From Aedes albopictus (Eukaryota > Arthropoda > Insecta > Diptera > Culicidae): DNA of 64,000 nt. The stretch is taken from NCBI RefSeq assembly GCF_035046485.1, contig NC_085137.1, forward strand, positions 340,308,505 to 340,372,504. Reading direction: 5' to 3'. Numbering within the stretch: position 1 is the first letter of the stretch; each line of letters opens with the position of its first letter. This document shows, in pieces, positions 44,299 through 56,119 of this stretch. A program made the translations under genes and the position numbers. The notes beneath the pieces were generated by a model, which was given only the letters and a program-made list of their open reading frames with translations, did not search any database and was not told the origin of the DNA.

Positions 44299-44639
44299 CT
44301 TACTTACTTACTTTCAGTCCTGACCACCCATGGTGGTACAGAGAGCTGAGTTGAAAGATCTCTATCCTGGGCGATTGCCAGCCATCGCCTTGACCTGCAG
44401 TCAGTTTAAATTTTGTTGATTTCTTTTATTTCCTTATTGAGGCTGCGCCACCTTGAGTTTCTGGGTCTACCTGTGCTGCGATGTCCTGCTGGGTTCGAAT
44501 CTAACGCTTGTTTGTGGATTTCATTCCACTACCTCCACAGTCCACATTCGCTCCCGAATATCTGTCGCTATTGAGTTTTGATGACATCGACGATGGAACT
44601 CCACGTTGGAAATCCAATTGTGAGCCCTCCTCTCTCCTC

Positions 44640-44908
44640 TTCTTGGCGTAACGTCCTCACTGGGACAAAGCCTGCTTCTCAGCTTAGTGTTCTATGAGCA
44701 CTTCCACAGTTATTAACTGAGAGCTTCCTCTGCCAATGACCATTTTGCATGTGTATATCGTGTGGCAGGCACGAAGATACTCTATGCCCAAGGAAGTCAA
44801 GGAAATTTCCTTTACGAAAAGATCCTGGACCGACCGGGAATCGAACCCGTCACCCTCAGCATGGTCATGCTGAATACCCGTGCGTTTACCGACTCGGCTA
44901 TAAGGGCC
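44640..44908 (-). mobile_element. Feilai: Feilai-like SINE inside the retrotransposon
   Basis: Nearly identical to 3018-3300 in the same orientation, including TTCTTGGCGTAACGTCCTCA and CCGACCGGGAATCGAACCC. Host codons on either side (RYIIHLG and AHNWISNVELH) belong to one ORF. The target duplication is unclear. Confidence 0.8.
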
Positions 44909-45287
44909 AACCCTAGATGAATTATATACCGCAGGCATCTATTAATGAAGCCCTGCAGCCGATTAGTGTTCTCCTCTGATACACACCAAGTTTCACTGGC
45001 GTACAGCAGCACAGAGTTCACATTCGAGTCGAATATTCGGATTTTTGGTGGCTCGACTAATCTGATTGTTTTTCCATACATTTCTCAAACTCGCAAAGGC
45101 AGCCCTCGCCTTCATGATCAGTGCACCTATGTCGATCTTGGTGCCACCATCGGAAGCTTTAGACATTCTTCACTGATTGCCCAGCTACCGTGAAGCTGGA
45201 AAGGTTTACCGTGTTTATATCCAACGATTTGGTCTTGTTGACGTTGATAATGAGACCAGCCGCCGAGAAGCGATCGGCAAGATCATA

Positions 45288-45871
45288 GGGTAACCTGGGG
45301 TAATACGCACCCCCGGGGCAAAACGCCCTCACGTTATTTCATTACATAAGTGAAGTTCCATTCGCTGCAAGCAAACTAGACGTAAAACTGAGCCAAACAA
45401 GCCCAAGAATGCAAAGAATATTCGAATGAAAAGCGTGGAAAACGATGATTTTCCACATTTGGAAAGATTGTCTAATTTGAAGCGCACACAATTTAAGCAA
45501 TGTCGCGCTGATTACATTGAATCAACCTATTAACTACCATCCGCCTCCTACTCCTTCCATTTGCTGCCGTAAACAGTAAGATGGAGCCGCCTGGTATTTT
45601 ATTAGAATTCAAAGCGGAAAATGCCAGAGGTCGTATTGCCCCACCTCAAGGTGCGTTTTGCCCCCCACAGTTTTTCAGCACCCAAAACGTAACACTTTTT
45701 TAAATTGTTTATTTGATTCCTTAAAATTTATATCACGCGGACCAAAAGTTGGCGTCTCTTAGTCAAATAAGTGAACTAACTTTCAAAACGCAAGACACCC
45801 ATTAAATCATCTTAATCTTAGCTATAGGGCCACGTTTGCTTATGGGGTGCATATTACCCCACCTTCCCCTA
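45288..45871. mobile_element. TA-flanked MITE with GGGGTAATACGCACCCC boxes
   Basis: TAGGGTAACCTGGGGTAATA at the left and the complement of TAGGGGAAGGTGGGGTAATA at the right. The interior repeats GGGGCAAAACGC-type boxes in both orientations (45314-45330, 45635-45665). The host retrotransposon resumes after the right TA. Confidence 0.75.
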
Positions 45872-46438
45872 TAGCTTACTCTGCATATCAGAGCGCCGTT
45901 GAGCTAAGAGTGCAACGTCATCAGCCAGTCCGAAGTCATTTAAGTACTCCATGGTAATGGGCTGCCACAGCAACCCCCGATTTGGTTCACAATCAATCGC
46001 ACCTACCAAGATCTCATCGATTACGATGAGGAACAGTAGCTGTGATAGGATACATCCTTGCCTCACTCCAGAAACGACCCGGATGGGATCGGACAAGACA
46101 TCATTGTGCAGTACTCTGCACGATAAAGTCCCTGAACTGTGCTTCAATGAGATCGATGATTTTTTTCAGGGAGACCCTTGAGCCTGAGGGCTTCCCACAT
46201 GTTTTCGTGATTGAGACGGTCGAAAGCGTTTTCGTAATCAATGAACACTTGATAGAGAGACTCTTGGAATTCATTGATTTGCTCCAGCATGATGCGGAGC
46301 TTGACAATATGGTCCACACAGGATCGTCCGGCACGGAATCCAGCTTACTGGCGTCGAAGAGTTGTGTCAATGTTCTCCTGTAGCCAGTTCAGGATCATTT
46401 TGCAGTGTACTTTTTAAACGTTACACAGTAATGTGATG

Positions 46439-46824
46439 CAGATATGCCAGATGTACAGATTTGTTTGTATTATACCGATTTTTTACCTTCCATACAGACA
46501 AGATACAGAGTACAGAAAAATACAGATTTTAAAAATGTGATACAGATTTCTCCAGAAAGCATGAAATTTGAAGTCATGATCAATAAATTTAATAAAAACT
46601 TTAAGAATTGCTGCTTAAACTTCAAAAAAAAAAATGAAAACTTTTTTCACACATGTTCTAGAAAAATAAATACCAGTAAAAATTAAACACCTTCAAAAAG
46701 TAGTACATTTTTGCTAGTTTCTATTTAGTTTAGTCCTACTCGATGTCTGCTATTCCCTTAAATACAGCGATACAGAAACATTTGTATTGATACAGGTTTG
46801 TGATAAAATAATCTGGCATCTCTG
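46439..46824. mobile_element. hAT-like MITE, 386 bp, perfect 8-bp duplication
   Basis: CAGATATGCCAGAT at the left and the complement of CAGAGATGCCAGAT at the right, flanked by ATGTGATG at 46431-46438 and 46825-46832. An 8-bp duplication with CAG(A/N)G tips indicates hAT. The interior is full of ATACAGA words. The host ORF GITLLCN is split at this point. Confidence 0.85.
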
Positions 46825-47180
46825 ATGTGATGCCTCCCCAAGTATCACGTACAGTCAGGTCACTCTTCTAGGGTACCTCCCTTTAATGAGACGCCTTGCA
46901 TCTAGTCGGCTGGAAACGTCGTGCCAATTGTGCAGTTACTAGCTTCGGTGTTGACACGGGTAATGCGTCGACCAATGGCGGATCTTGCTGAGGTGTTGAT
47001 AGCGTGGCCGACACTTGAAAAAGGTTTCCAAAGTGCTTGAATTGGTCGGCGTTAAGTCAGAGAGGACCATGTGTCTTTTTCCTTATTTCGAGAAAAACGA
47101 CTTTGAAGTTTACATCTCTGTAAGTTTTGAGTTTTTCATCAAATTTGCTTGATTTTTTCCATAAATCTTAATAGCTTATT

Positions 47181-47495
47181 ACACTAGTTTACAAAATAAA
47201 ACAAAAGTCGTGAACTTCTGTCAATGACAAAAATTTTTGAAGCATAATTAAGCGCTGATTTCGAAACCGTGATTCAAAAAATTTAAAGTAGAACAGTTTT
47301 TGAGTTTTAGCTCAATAACGAGTTTTACAACTTTTTAAAATATAGAATTTAATAAAACTGAAATATCTTGCGTTTTTTTTTCAACCAATAATAAATCTTT
47401 TTCCATAAATTAAAAGCTGAATATAATACCATTTGATCATCTGAACGCAGGTTTTGCGTCAGATTGATGAAATTGAAGATATTGGCGAGTTTTGG
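47181..47495. repeat. Dispersed 0.32-kb repeat, copy B
   Basis: Matches 39013-39335 in the same orientation, with shared TAAAAGCTGAATATAATACC and GCAGGTTTTGCGTCAGATTG. Confidence 0.7.
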
Positions 47496-48619
47496 GGACG
47501 TTCTCCTTAAATATTATCAAATTTTCCAAAAATATATGAAGAAATGTATTTTTTTTTTCAATAAGAAAAAAACCATCTAAATTTTTTTTTCTCAACGTTT
47601 ATTTGACATATCATATGTAGGCGAGTTACAGTAAAAAATCAGCTCAATCGAAGCATTGATTACGGAGAATTAGATGTGTGAAATGAGCGACTTTGCTTAA
47701 AAATAGAACAAAAATCCATTTCAAATCATCTACCTTGTATGGAAAGCCGAAAAAATTTCCGCTCTACTGTAATTTTTTTTCTTCGAGTTTTCGAACTCAG
47801 GACATGATTCTACATTAAAAATGATCATCAGCTTACCGAGTTCAAAAATGCTGTAAACTAGTGTTATCGATGCATTATTCTGTACTGAGCGGGAAGAATT
47901 GTCAAAGACAAACTCAATACCGAGCGAATGTTAAGTAATTGATTGAACTTGGCCCACTCTGACTGTGACTCTGACAAACCTACAATCAACTTCATTATAC
48001 ACTCCAGTTCTTACATATTCGATGAAAAATTAGTGCACAGGAAGGACGACAATTAACAGTATTGTTGTATATGTCAACCAAAAGTTTGAAATGTGAAATT
48101 TTTGTAATTACGCTTTTTTTTATGTTCAATCTGAGTGGACCTAGTACAACATTAGTTAAATATCACATGAACGGTTATCATCAAATTATCTATTTGAGAT
48201 CTCTTGACTAGAACATGTTACGGCTAACAAATTTTGAACGTATGTTCATAGTTAGGTAAGTTTTTCTAATATTGTAGTTACACAATTCATAAGAATTTAT
48301 TCAGATGATTTTTGCATTTCAAATATTCGTTCAGTCAGAGTGCGCTAAGTATACACTTCTTAAATAACTGGTAAAATAAACTTCTCCATGAAACCGGTAA
48401 TGGTACATTCCCATGGGATGCCCAACAGCTAATAAACAAACATATTTTGATAAAGATAGGATTACGAATAATAGGTAATTTCAACTTTTTTTTCCAAGAG
48501 ACACAAGGTCCACTCTGTCTGCACGTAAAATGCCGCAATATGCATCAACACGGTTAACTGTAAAATACGATAGTCGGCGGAATAAAATGGATTTTCACGT
48601 GTTAATTAGAAAATGCGCT
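47496..48619. other. AT-rich stretch, no gene
   Basis: No ORF above 70 codons. A weak inverted pair, CTGAGTGGACC (48132) / GGTCCACTCTG (48507), hints at an old element. Otherwise nothing. Confidence 0.45.
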
Positions 48620-49510
48620 GAAGACCCAGGTAGAGCTTAATGGCAAAAGAATGGCAAATTTTACATTAAAACAGAATGTTTGAATGGCAAAATGTGTTAT
48701 TTGTTTGTTTGAAATAAGAGTTAAAATAACAAAAATAATAACAAAATTTTGGTAGCAGAAAAACTTAAAAATAACTTATTTTGCCTTTGTAATAACAAAG
48801 TAATGGTAAAGCATGCGGATTAAATTGAAAAACAAAATAAGTTATTATTGAGATATTGATAACAAAATAAGACCCAAATTAACTGTTATCGGTGAATAAC
48901 AAAATATGACATTCTTGAGTTATTGATAACAGAATAAGAACAAATTTAGCTGTTTATGTGGCGATCAGAATAATGGTAGGTTTAGTTGTTCAAATTCAAT
49001 TTTAAAATAATGGTAGATTCAGTTATTATTTCAAAGTAGAAAAAAAGGTTAAATGAGCTATTTATATTAATTGTTTGAGTTCTAAATTAACATAAATTGA
49101 TGTGCATCAAATGGAATCCATTGCGAATCAAACACACAGCTGAGAATTCGGATTTGTTTACTTTTGCGAGATACGTCGAATTGAAATGTTGTGCTTGAAG
49201 TATACAAGTTAATGGTATATGTATTAAGAGTAAAATATGTTATGGTGCCTAATGTTTATAAATAATTTCTCACAATATCAAAATAATGGCAAATTCAGCT
49301 AGGAATGTAAATTATGTTATTGTTTTGATATTTTATACAATTCATTATAAAAGGTGCTAAATTGCAAGTTTTACCATGATAGTATTTTTTGTTATTGATG
49401 TGTTATTTAGCATTATTCATGAATAACATATCAATGACAAGATTTGCTATGATTGTGTATTTTGCTATGGATTTGCCATTTTAAGTTTTTCATGATTTTT
49501 TTGATGATGA
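48620..49510. mobile_element. Probable palindromic MITE rich in AATAACAAAATAA words
   Basis: The left half repeats ATAACAAAATAA and AATGGCAAA; the right half has TTTGCCATTTTAAG and TTTGTTATTG in complement. TTAATGGCAAAAGAATGGC at the left resembles the complement of the right end (TTAAAATGGCAAATCC). Boundaries and target duplication are uncertain. Confidence 0.4.
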
Positions 49511-49539
49511 ATTATTTTGATTATTGGATTTCAGCCAAA

Positions 49540-49655
49540 TCTACACTAACATTCCTTCCCTTCCCCGATGACCGTGAGGACGTGGCTGGCGCCGGTACTG
49601 GCAATATAAAATTTTGAACCTTCAAAATTGCACATTGAGGATGGAAAACTTCACC
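49540..49655. repeat. Dispersed repeat CTAACATTCCTTCCCT, copy 2
   Basis: CTAACATTCCTTCCCTTCCC, GACCGTGAGGACGTGGC, GGCGCCG, ACATTGAGGATG: the same order as 25590-25730. Confidence 0.55.
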
Positions 49656-50998
49656 CAGGCCTCATCCTTTCGGTTCCCTGTGCAATGTTGACTGTTCAGA
49701 GAGTAAAAAATCGAAGATTGAAAGTGAAGATTGAGATTCTCATTTTTGTAACCAGTGGTGTGTCTGTCTGTCCGAGATTCATGAGTTTTTTTCGGTGTAG
49801 TGTTTCGTTCGTTTTAAATGTTGAAATATATACCAAGAAGATGTATGAATGTCCGCTGAGCATCACCCAACTACCACCCACCGCTCACCGGACAGCTAGC
49901 AACCACACCACACAGTTCCGCTACTCATCACCAGACATCGCAGGCTTAAGGATAAGGCGGCCATAAGGGGTGGCGTATAAGGAGCCATGATGGGGCGAAT
50001 TTAGTCAAAGCGGAAAAATCTTGGTCGGGGAGTCTGGAAAGGTCAGACGCCATTGCTCCAGATCACTACCAAACTGCAAGCCAAATTGAGCAGACGTATG
50101 AAAAATTGTTGAGTGAAAATTCCAAACTACTAAAGAAAAGTTCATAGTAAGAGACAGTGGAGAGTAAGAAACAGTGGAGAAAGCTGACCAACGTAGAATA
50201 TCCAGGTAACACACTCCCGACCAGAATCCCAACCGTGCCCATAACTAATGCACCACCATCTCGCTCCCAAATCGCCCGCAGGACCCCTTGGTTTCTTGGT
50301 GTAGTCCTTGGAGTCCGTGTAGAGAGATCCGAAAGTCATTGCGTGGACCTACCGGCTCCCAGTCAAGCGCAGTGCTCGACCCAAAACTACGAACGTAGGA
50401 CGGAACCCTGACGGTACCGCCCATCACAGTGCCGTTACCAACTGTGAGTGCCGCCATTTTGCCCGGAGCTTCGCGGCATCGTCAAGCCAGCGACCACGAA
50501 CGCTCGGCAGTTAGGCCACGAACGGAAGCAAACGAGGAAGAGGAAGGAAGCCGTCGTAGTGTCGAGGGACGAAAGGAACGAGCCAGCGACGAGGAAGGAA
50601 AGTGGTGAAAGTGGTTGCTGAAAGGAAGAAGGAGCCCCGCCGACCGTAAAAGGGAAGAAGAAGAAGATAGGAAGTTAAGGTAGGAGATAGGCTGTAAGGA
50701 AGTGGGAAGGACGAATAAAGGTAGGGGAACAGAGCCCAAAATGCCAAGATGGGGTAAAATGGCCCAACTCATAAAATCATTCCTGAATGGGACTTGATCA
50801 TTGCTGTAGGTGAATGGTGTCAAGATATGTTTGCATTAATCATTCTTCTAGAAGCTAGGCCGCCAAACCCACGGAAAATCTTTTGATTTCCCAATGAAAA
50901 TTGGCAACTTCCGGTTGTTCGTGCTTGCAATTAAGGTTTTTGGGTGATTTTATTACCAGCCAAGTGTTTCCAAGGAGATTGAGGCACCCATGGAGGCG
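49656..50998. other. Mixed stretch, possibly retroelement leader, no gene supported
   Basis: 49850-50740 is GC-richer and purine-rich near its end (50560-50690, GGAAG-type runs). Overlapping ORFs of 60-113 codons occur on both strands without known domains. Around 50722-50770 G-rich words GGGGAACAGAGCCCAAAATG and GGGGTAAAATGGCCC recall the boxed TA elements, but no right end was found. It could be the leader or LTR of a retroelement; not identified. Confidence 0.35.
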
Positions 50999-51267
50999 GC
51001 TCTACCCCATTTGGCATAATGCCATTTGGCATAATGCCGTTTGGCATAATACCATCTGGCATAATGGCCATTTGGCATAACGGCCATTTGGCATAATGGC
51101 CATTTGGCATAACAAGGATTATGCACATTCTTACCAAGAAGGCTGTTCTTCGTATTATGCCAAACGGTATTATGCCAAATGGCCATTATGCCAAATGGCC
51201 TTTATGCCAAATGGCATTATGCCAAACGGCGTTATGCCAAATGGCATTATGCCAAATGGGGTAGAGC
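50999..51267. mobile_element. Hairpin of GGCATAATGGCC words with 10-bp duplication
   Basis: The left arm is about seven copies of ATTTGGCATAATGGCC-like words, the right arm their complements, and the outer tips are GCTCTACCCCATTTGGC / GCCAAATGGGGTAGAGC. CATGGAGGCG flanks both sides (50989-50998, 51268-51277). A 9- to 11-bp duplication with array-built arms is typical of foldback/Mutator-like elements. Confidence 0.8.
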
Positions 51268-51277
51268 CATGGAGGCG

Positions 51278-52151
51278 CATGGTTGTTGATGTCTACGCTA
51301 TCCATGTTAGGGGTCATTCAAATATGACGACCATCGTTTGGCGGGGAAAGGGGTGACACTACATGTATTGAGTATATGAAATAAACGCGACAGAGGAATG
51401 AAAGTGAGTCGAAAATGCCAGAAAACTGATGGACGTAATTTTTGAATGTTTTCATGAAGTGGCATCTTACCCCATGGCAGGTGGCCTTTTTGCACCACTT
51501 CCGTTTTACGAACCAGTTTTTTAAATCGCTAAAAATCGATGAAAATGCAATAATTCAGTGAATATTTTTGCTGAAGCATTGAGCAAGGTGTTTTCTTGGT
51601 CGCGGTAAGTCAAGCGCGTATGCCGACCCTGAGGCAGTTGTAGAAGGGGGTCTCATTGATGCCGGATAGGGGGAGGCCCCATTAGTTACATTTTTTCATT
51701 CGTGTTTGGCCACATTCATTGTCAGCTGCCTCTCATTGTCAGATTCATGCCTCTCTTTTTTTCATTCAATTCCCTGTCACGAATATTTTTTCGCACGTCG
51801 TAAATTGTCAAATTCCTGGTAACAGACGCACAATCCGACTTAACGGATAAATAGAGAACATAATTAATATCCTAATTAACTAGTATACACAAGTTTTGAG
51901 GTGATTGGAAGTATTATCGGGAGTTACGGTCCAATGTTATTCCTCAGTGAAAATTGTCAGTGACAGAAAAATGAATGAATAGGTGAAAAAATCATTCACG
52001 AAAATGAATTTTATTTTGATCCCTCAGTTGAGAATTTACAAAATTCACGATGAATTTCACTCATTGAAAATGTAAATTTAAAACTCTGGTTCAGATCAGT
52101 AACGGAGTAGCAACTACGAATTGTACGGCCATCTCTTGCTCATGCTCATGC
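51278..52151. other. Unassigned stretch, no gene supported
   Basis: Short ORFs only. GGCATCTTACCCCATGGCAG at 51462-51481 again echoes the G-rich box style. Confidence 0.45.
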
Positions 52152-52360
52152 TGACCTTTTCGGCTTGAAGACCTTTTCGGCCTGAAGACCTTTTCAGCCT
52201 GAGTACCTTTTCGGCCATATAAATACTTTGATGAAACCATATTTTGCGGTCACACTACGTTTTTCCGACCACACAATATATCGGCCTGGTGACCTTTTCG
52301 ACCTAACAACATTTTCGGCCCAATAACCTTTCCGACCTTATAACGTTTTTGGCCTAACGA
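52152..52360. repeat. GACCTTTTCGGCCTGA word array
   Basis: About ten degenerate 15- to 16-base words of the form (A/T)GACCTTTTCGGCCTGA. No inverted second half could be defined, unlike 50999-51267. Confidence 0.7.
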
Positions 52361-52619
52361 TTTTATTTCGATAATATTTACTGTATATATTTCGACGTAA
52401 AGTGCGATGGAAGAGCTATTTAAGTGAAAAAATGAATCCATTTACGTAATGAGTACATTTAAGTATCCCCGACCTATTTCTTTGAATGTACGACACCCAA
52501 TGGTCCCATGAAGAACTATTTGTTTGATGGAAAGTTTTCTCAGACTGGAGTGAGAATCGAAGCCACACTACGTGGATATCAATACACCTAAATGGCTGGC
52601 GCTGCTAACCGCACGGCCA

Positions 52620-52970
52620 CGAAACCCATACTTTACAACTCGCTTACTAACTCACTAATTCACTCACTTACTCCTACGGAACACATCTCACATACCCATA
52701 AACCAACAAACTCACCTGTTCACTATGACACTCACCGACTCACTAACTCTTTTACTTACTATCCCACACACACACTCACCAATTTAACAATTCTCTTACC
52801 AACACATTAAAACTCACGGGGCAACTCCATGTAAGCTATAACTTTCCTAATTCGTAACTGATCCACTATCCAACTCACTTCATCTTGGTGCACCCCACAT
52901 TCACCCTCTCACCAATTCACTAACAAACTTCTCATTCATCAACTAACTTACCTAGTTCCTACTTACCCGA
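52620..52970. repeat. ACTCACTAA-type simple repeat
   Basis: Degenerate CTCACTAACTCACT and CTTACTCAC words; low complexity. It explains the Thr/His/Leu-rich 72-codon ORF at 52592. Confidence 0.75.
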
Positions 52971-53016
52971 TTATTAAGGTGAAACAGGAAGGTCTCAATA
53001 CACTCACCATCTCCTA

Positions 53017-53906
53017 GGGTATTTTAGCCAATAGTGGACCCCTTACCTATAGTGGACCCCCTTATATTTTTCCTAATTTTCCTGCTTAAATCTGTTTTTA
53101 CCGGTGAACTTCCACCGGGAGACGATGGATCATGTTCCTAGCCAGTAGTTACAAGTGGTGGAGCTACGCTGGAAAGCAATAATTTGATTTTTTGAACAAA
53201 TTTGTAAATGTAAACAAATCTGGGGGACCACTATTGGTTAAATCCAAGGGGGTCCACTATTGTCTCCGTTTTAACATGGTAAGCACGGTGTGTCTGGTAG
53301 AAGAAATTTATTACAAAAAAATAAGCATCGCTAATTTTTACGTTACGTGAAAGTTGACGCTTCTAGCTTTCATTCAAGCCCAACATCGAAATTTTCCATC
53401 GGGGGAACTTTTTCATACAAAAATTGGGTATGTTTGTTAAGTAGAAATAGGGATTAATTTGGAACCGTTTATTTTGTATGGGGAAAAATAGTATTCTGAA
53501 AAAGTTGTTCGAGATCCCTCGGTGGATTTTTTTGAGGGACCGTGCAAATGAAAGCTGAAAGCCTCTTTTTTGAATAGCGAAAAATTTGACGATGCCTATT
53601 TTTTTGTTATAAACCTTTCCCATACACACGCCGTGTAAGAGAATACGATTTATCCTATAGTGGACCCCAACAATCCTATAGTGGGCCCCGGGGGGACCAC
53701 TATAGGATAATTTGAGCCAGATTTGAAATGATTATTTTATGGGAAATATAGGGTGGTTTGGTAAGGTTTTTGTGTGCAATGTGCAGGAAAGACATAGAAC
53801 TTGCTGTGCAAACGTTGACAGGGGCAATTTAATTGGGATATCATACTGTTTTAACGATCAGAACAATTTTCAGCTACTAAGGGGTCCACTATTGGTTAAA
53901 ATACCC
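53017..53906. mobile_element. TA-flanked MITE with GGGGTCCACTAT boxes
   Basis: GGGTATTTTAGCCAATAGTG at the left faces CACTATTGGTTAAAATACCC at the right, with TA on both sides (53015-53016, 53907-53908). At least eight copies of (C)CTATAGTGGACCCC or its complement lie near both ends and near 53235 and 53655-53705. The 88-codon ORF inside is unsupported. Confidence 0.85.
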
Positions 53907-53908
53907 TA

Positions 53909-55905
53909 ATCGGCGAAATCCGGCTGTTTCATGATTTCTCGCTGATTTTAACATGAATATTTTTTTTGCTGTAGGATTAATAATGTCACTGTGACTTTAT
54001 TTTATACACTTGACTCGATGCTAGTGAACGACCGCGTGTATCCCGCGGGATAGTTATGGACAGTTTTTACTGCGTTAATTACATTCAGCAATTTTCCATA
54101 CTCCGGTTTACCGACCGACCGGTTTCAGCCAAGTTGAAAGCCATGTAAGAGACTGGAACTTGCAAGTCGCAACCATCGTTTCTAGGAATTGTAATTGGAC
54201 TATCCTAGGTTTTCCTGTCGTGATCGAAACCCATTTAAGTGGCTGTAGTGACTATTTTACGACGAGATGTACCTAATGCAACGGGGTAGGAAGCACAGTT
54301 AGAGTACAAAATGCAAATGCAAAATATTTCTGAAAACTTACACCAAGCCACCAGGAATGCAATCAGGAAAACTGTCATCTTTTGATTTACAGCATCAATC
54401 AACAAAATATATTGATTTTTGAGAAGAAAAACACTATATTAGGAGCGAGTAGGTTGCGAACTGCTTCGTTAGAGACGTCCGATCTCACTCACATGGTCGC
54501 CCTCCCCATATCAATCAATCAATCTCGGGTCGTCGGTTAGGATGCGTGGTTCGGTTCGATGCGCGAATGGCTCTGGAAATTCTCCTGCAGATCGCGGCTC
54601 AAATTTTCATTAAAGATTGAAGCCCTTCAAAGCGGAATAGAATAGGTAGAGTAGTTCTTGCCCCAGCGCGATCGCTCGGGTTGATTTATGACCTTTATCG
54701 GAATATTTAATCAAGGTTTCTCATTTCCGCGAATGCCACTGGGGCTCGATTTTCGCTTGCCGTCGCTCGGTAACAGCCCGGTGCGCTCCGGTAAGATTGT
54801 CGTTTTTCATGGAATCCGGAGCATCTTGTGATCGAAGCCGAACCATTCTAGGCAGTGTTTTAAATATGTGCTAAGTGCATAATGACTTTTTATGGCTCCG
54901 ATGATCATAATGATTATTGTTATTATAAAATAATAAAAATAACAATTTTCGGTGATGACGATTATTGCGACGAGTAACGTGCCAAAACGCCGTTCTTCTC
55001 TGTAGGCAATGATCGCTACGGTACTTTTTTTACTGACCAGCGGCACGTGCACGGCGAAGGACAGAAAATCGGGTGAAAATATTATCAAATTAAGCGTGAT
55101 TTTCAATAACACACTGCAATTAAGGTAGTGATTTGATGATGAGTTAATCGAAGTGAATTTGAACGCGTGTCTTGCACTGCTTACATTCGTAACGAACAAG
55201 CTGACCCGTAACGATTACCCAGGATGAAAAAATAATTCTGAGTCTGGGATTAGGAACAAAATGCCGAAAGGCAATACATCGAACACTAAACAATATTAAA
55301 GGGAAACGGTTCCTTCAAGGGTGCCCAGGTTGTCTAATCCTAAATTTCAATTATTTAATTGAAATTAATTTTAATTATTTACCCGGATTACCTTTATTTC
55401 ACTTAACTAATTCAATAAGCTATTACTTCTTGGTTTACTAACGTTTCGTCCGTACATCATTTCAGCGTGGGAATTCACTTTCATTGTGTTATTAAATAAC
55501 AAAAAATGGGCATGTCAAATCCAAAAATTACACCAAGTTGCCAGCACGAATTAAAACAAAGACGAATTCAACAATTTAGAGTCATGCCATCGGATTCTAA
55601 TGTCTTTTGATTAAAGACTCAAACATGACCTAGATTGCAACGCTCAATCCTGTGATACAAAAGGTCCAAAGTTCAAGAACAAGCAATTAAAAATTTGTAT
55701 AGCCTTAGCCATTCTATCCTACAATCCTACATAGAATTTAAAAAAAAATATAATGAAGACACCTATGAAATACCATTAGGACCTTCCAGATAATCTGATT
55801 TCTAGGCAAAATACGCTAGGTAGTTGGATTACTTGTTGTCGACGAGATCAATAAAAGGCTGAATATATACAGTGTGTCAAAATAGGGTCAGTTCATCAGG
55901 TTCAT
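53909..55905. other. 2-kb stretch, no gene supported
   Basis: 54000-54800 has mixed composition and may be host DNA. TATCCCGCGGGATA at 54037-54050 is a perfect 14-base palindrome. A 130-codon minus-strand ORF (54807-55199) is low-complexity (Ile/Tyr runs from ATAATAAT). No element ends were found. Confidence 0.45.
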
Positions 55906-56107
55906 TTACCAGTTATGGCCATAGTGGCTCACTATTTGACCATAGTGAAAATTAAGAAATTTTTCAAGCTATGACTTATTATGAAAGTTTAAGTAGCAAT
56001 AATTTGAATGTAGCTGTCATTAAAACTCGTGAATTGATGCTAAATTTTGAATTATCGCATAAACCCACTATAGCCAAATAAGGAACCACTACGGCGATAG
56101 CTGGTAC
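55906..56107. mobile_element. Small MITE with CATAGTGG boxes
   Basis: TTACCAGTTATGGCCATAGT at the left mirrors the complement of GTACCAGCTATCGCCGTAGT at the right. The boxes GCCATAGTGG and GACCATAGTG recur. Boundaries are approximate. Confidence 0.6.
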
Positions 56108-56119
56108 ACACAACCTATG

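Larger units (their letters stand above)
44299..46960 (-). pseudogene. Second non-LTR retrotransposon copy, three insertions
   Basis: A different family from the plus-strand copies. From right to left: WGGITLL (about 46850-46830, 46430), motif A FIDYENAFDRLNHENMW (about 46245-46195), motif B SGVRQGCILSQLLF, the catalytic box LADDVALL (usually FADD; both aspartates kept), then INTVNLSS-like, FDSNVNSVLLYASETW, INRCLRYIIH and TGRPRN-like residues, ending in a GTAA repeat tail at 44299-44316. It has a frameshift near 46165 and other lesions. Interrupted by a SINE (44640-44908) and MITEs (45288-45871, 46439-46824). Confidence 0.82.

Noticed and set aside
49628..49966. 112-codon plus-strand ORF
   Set aside because: It begins inside a dispersed repeat shared with 25590-25730 and shows no known domain.
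50482..50823. 113-codon minus-strand ORF rich in Ser/Leu/Pro
   Set aside because: Antisense to a purine-rich run (GGAAG-type); composition explains the open frame.
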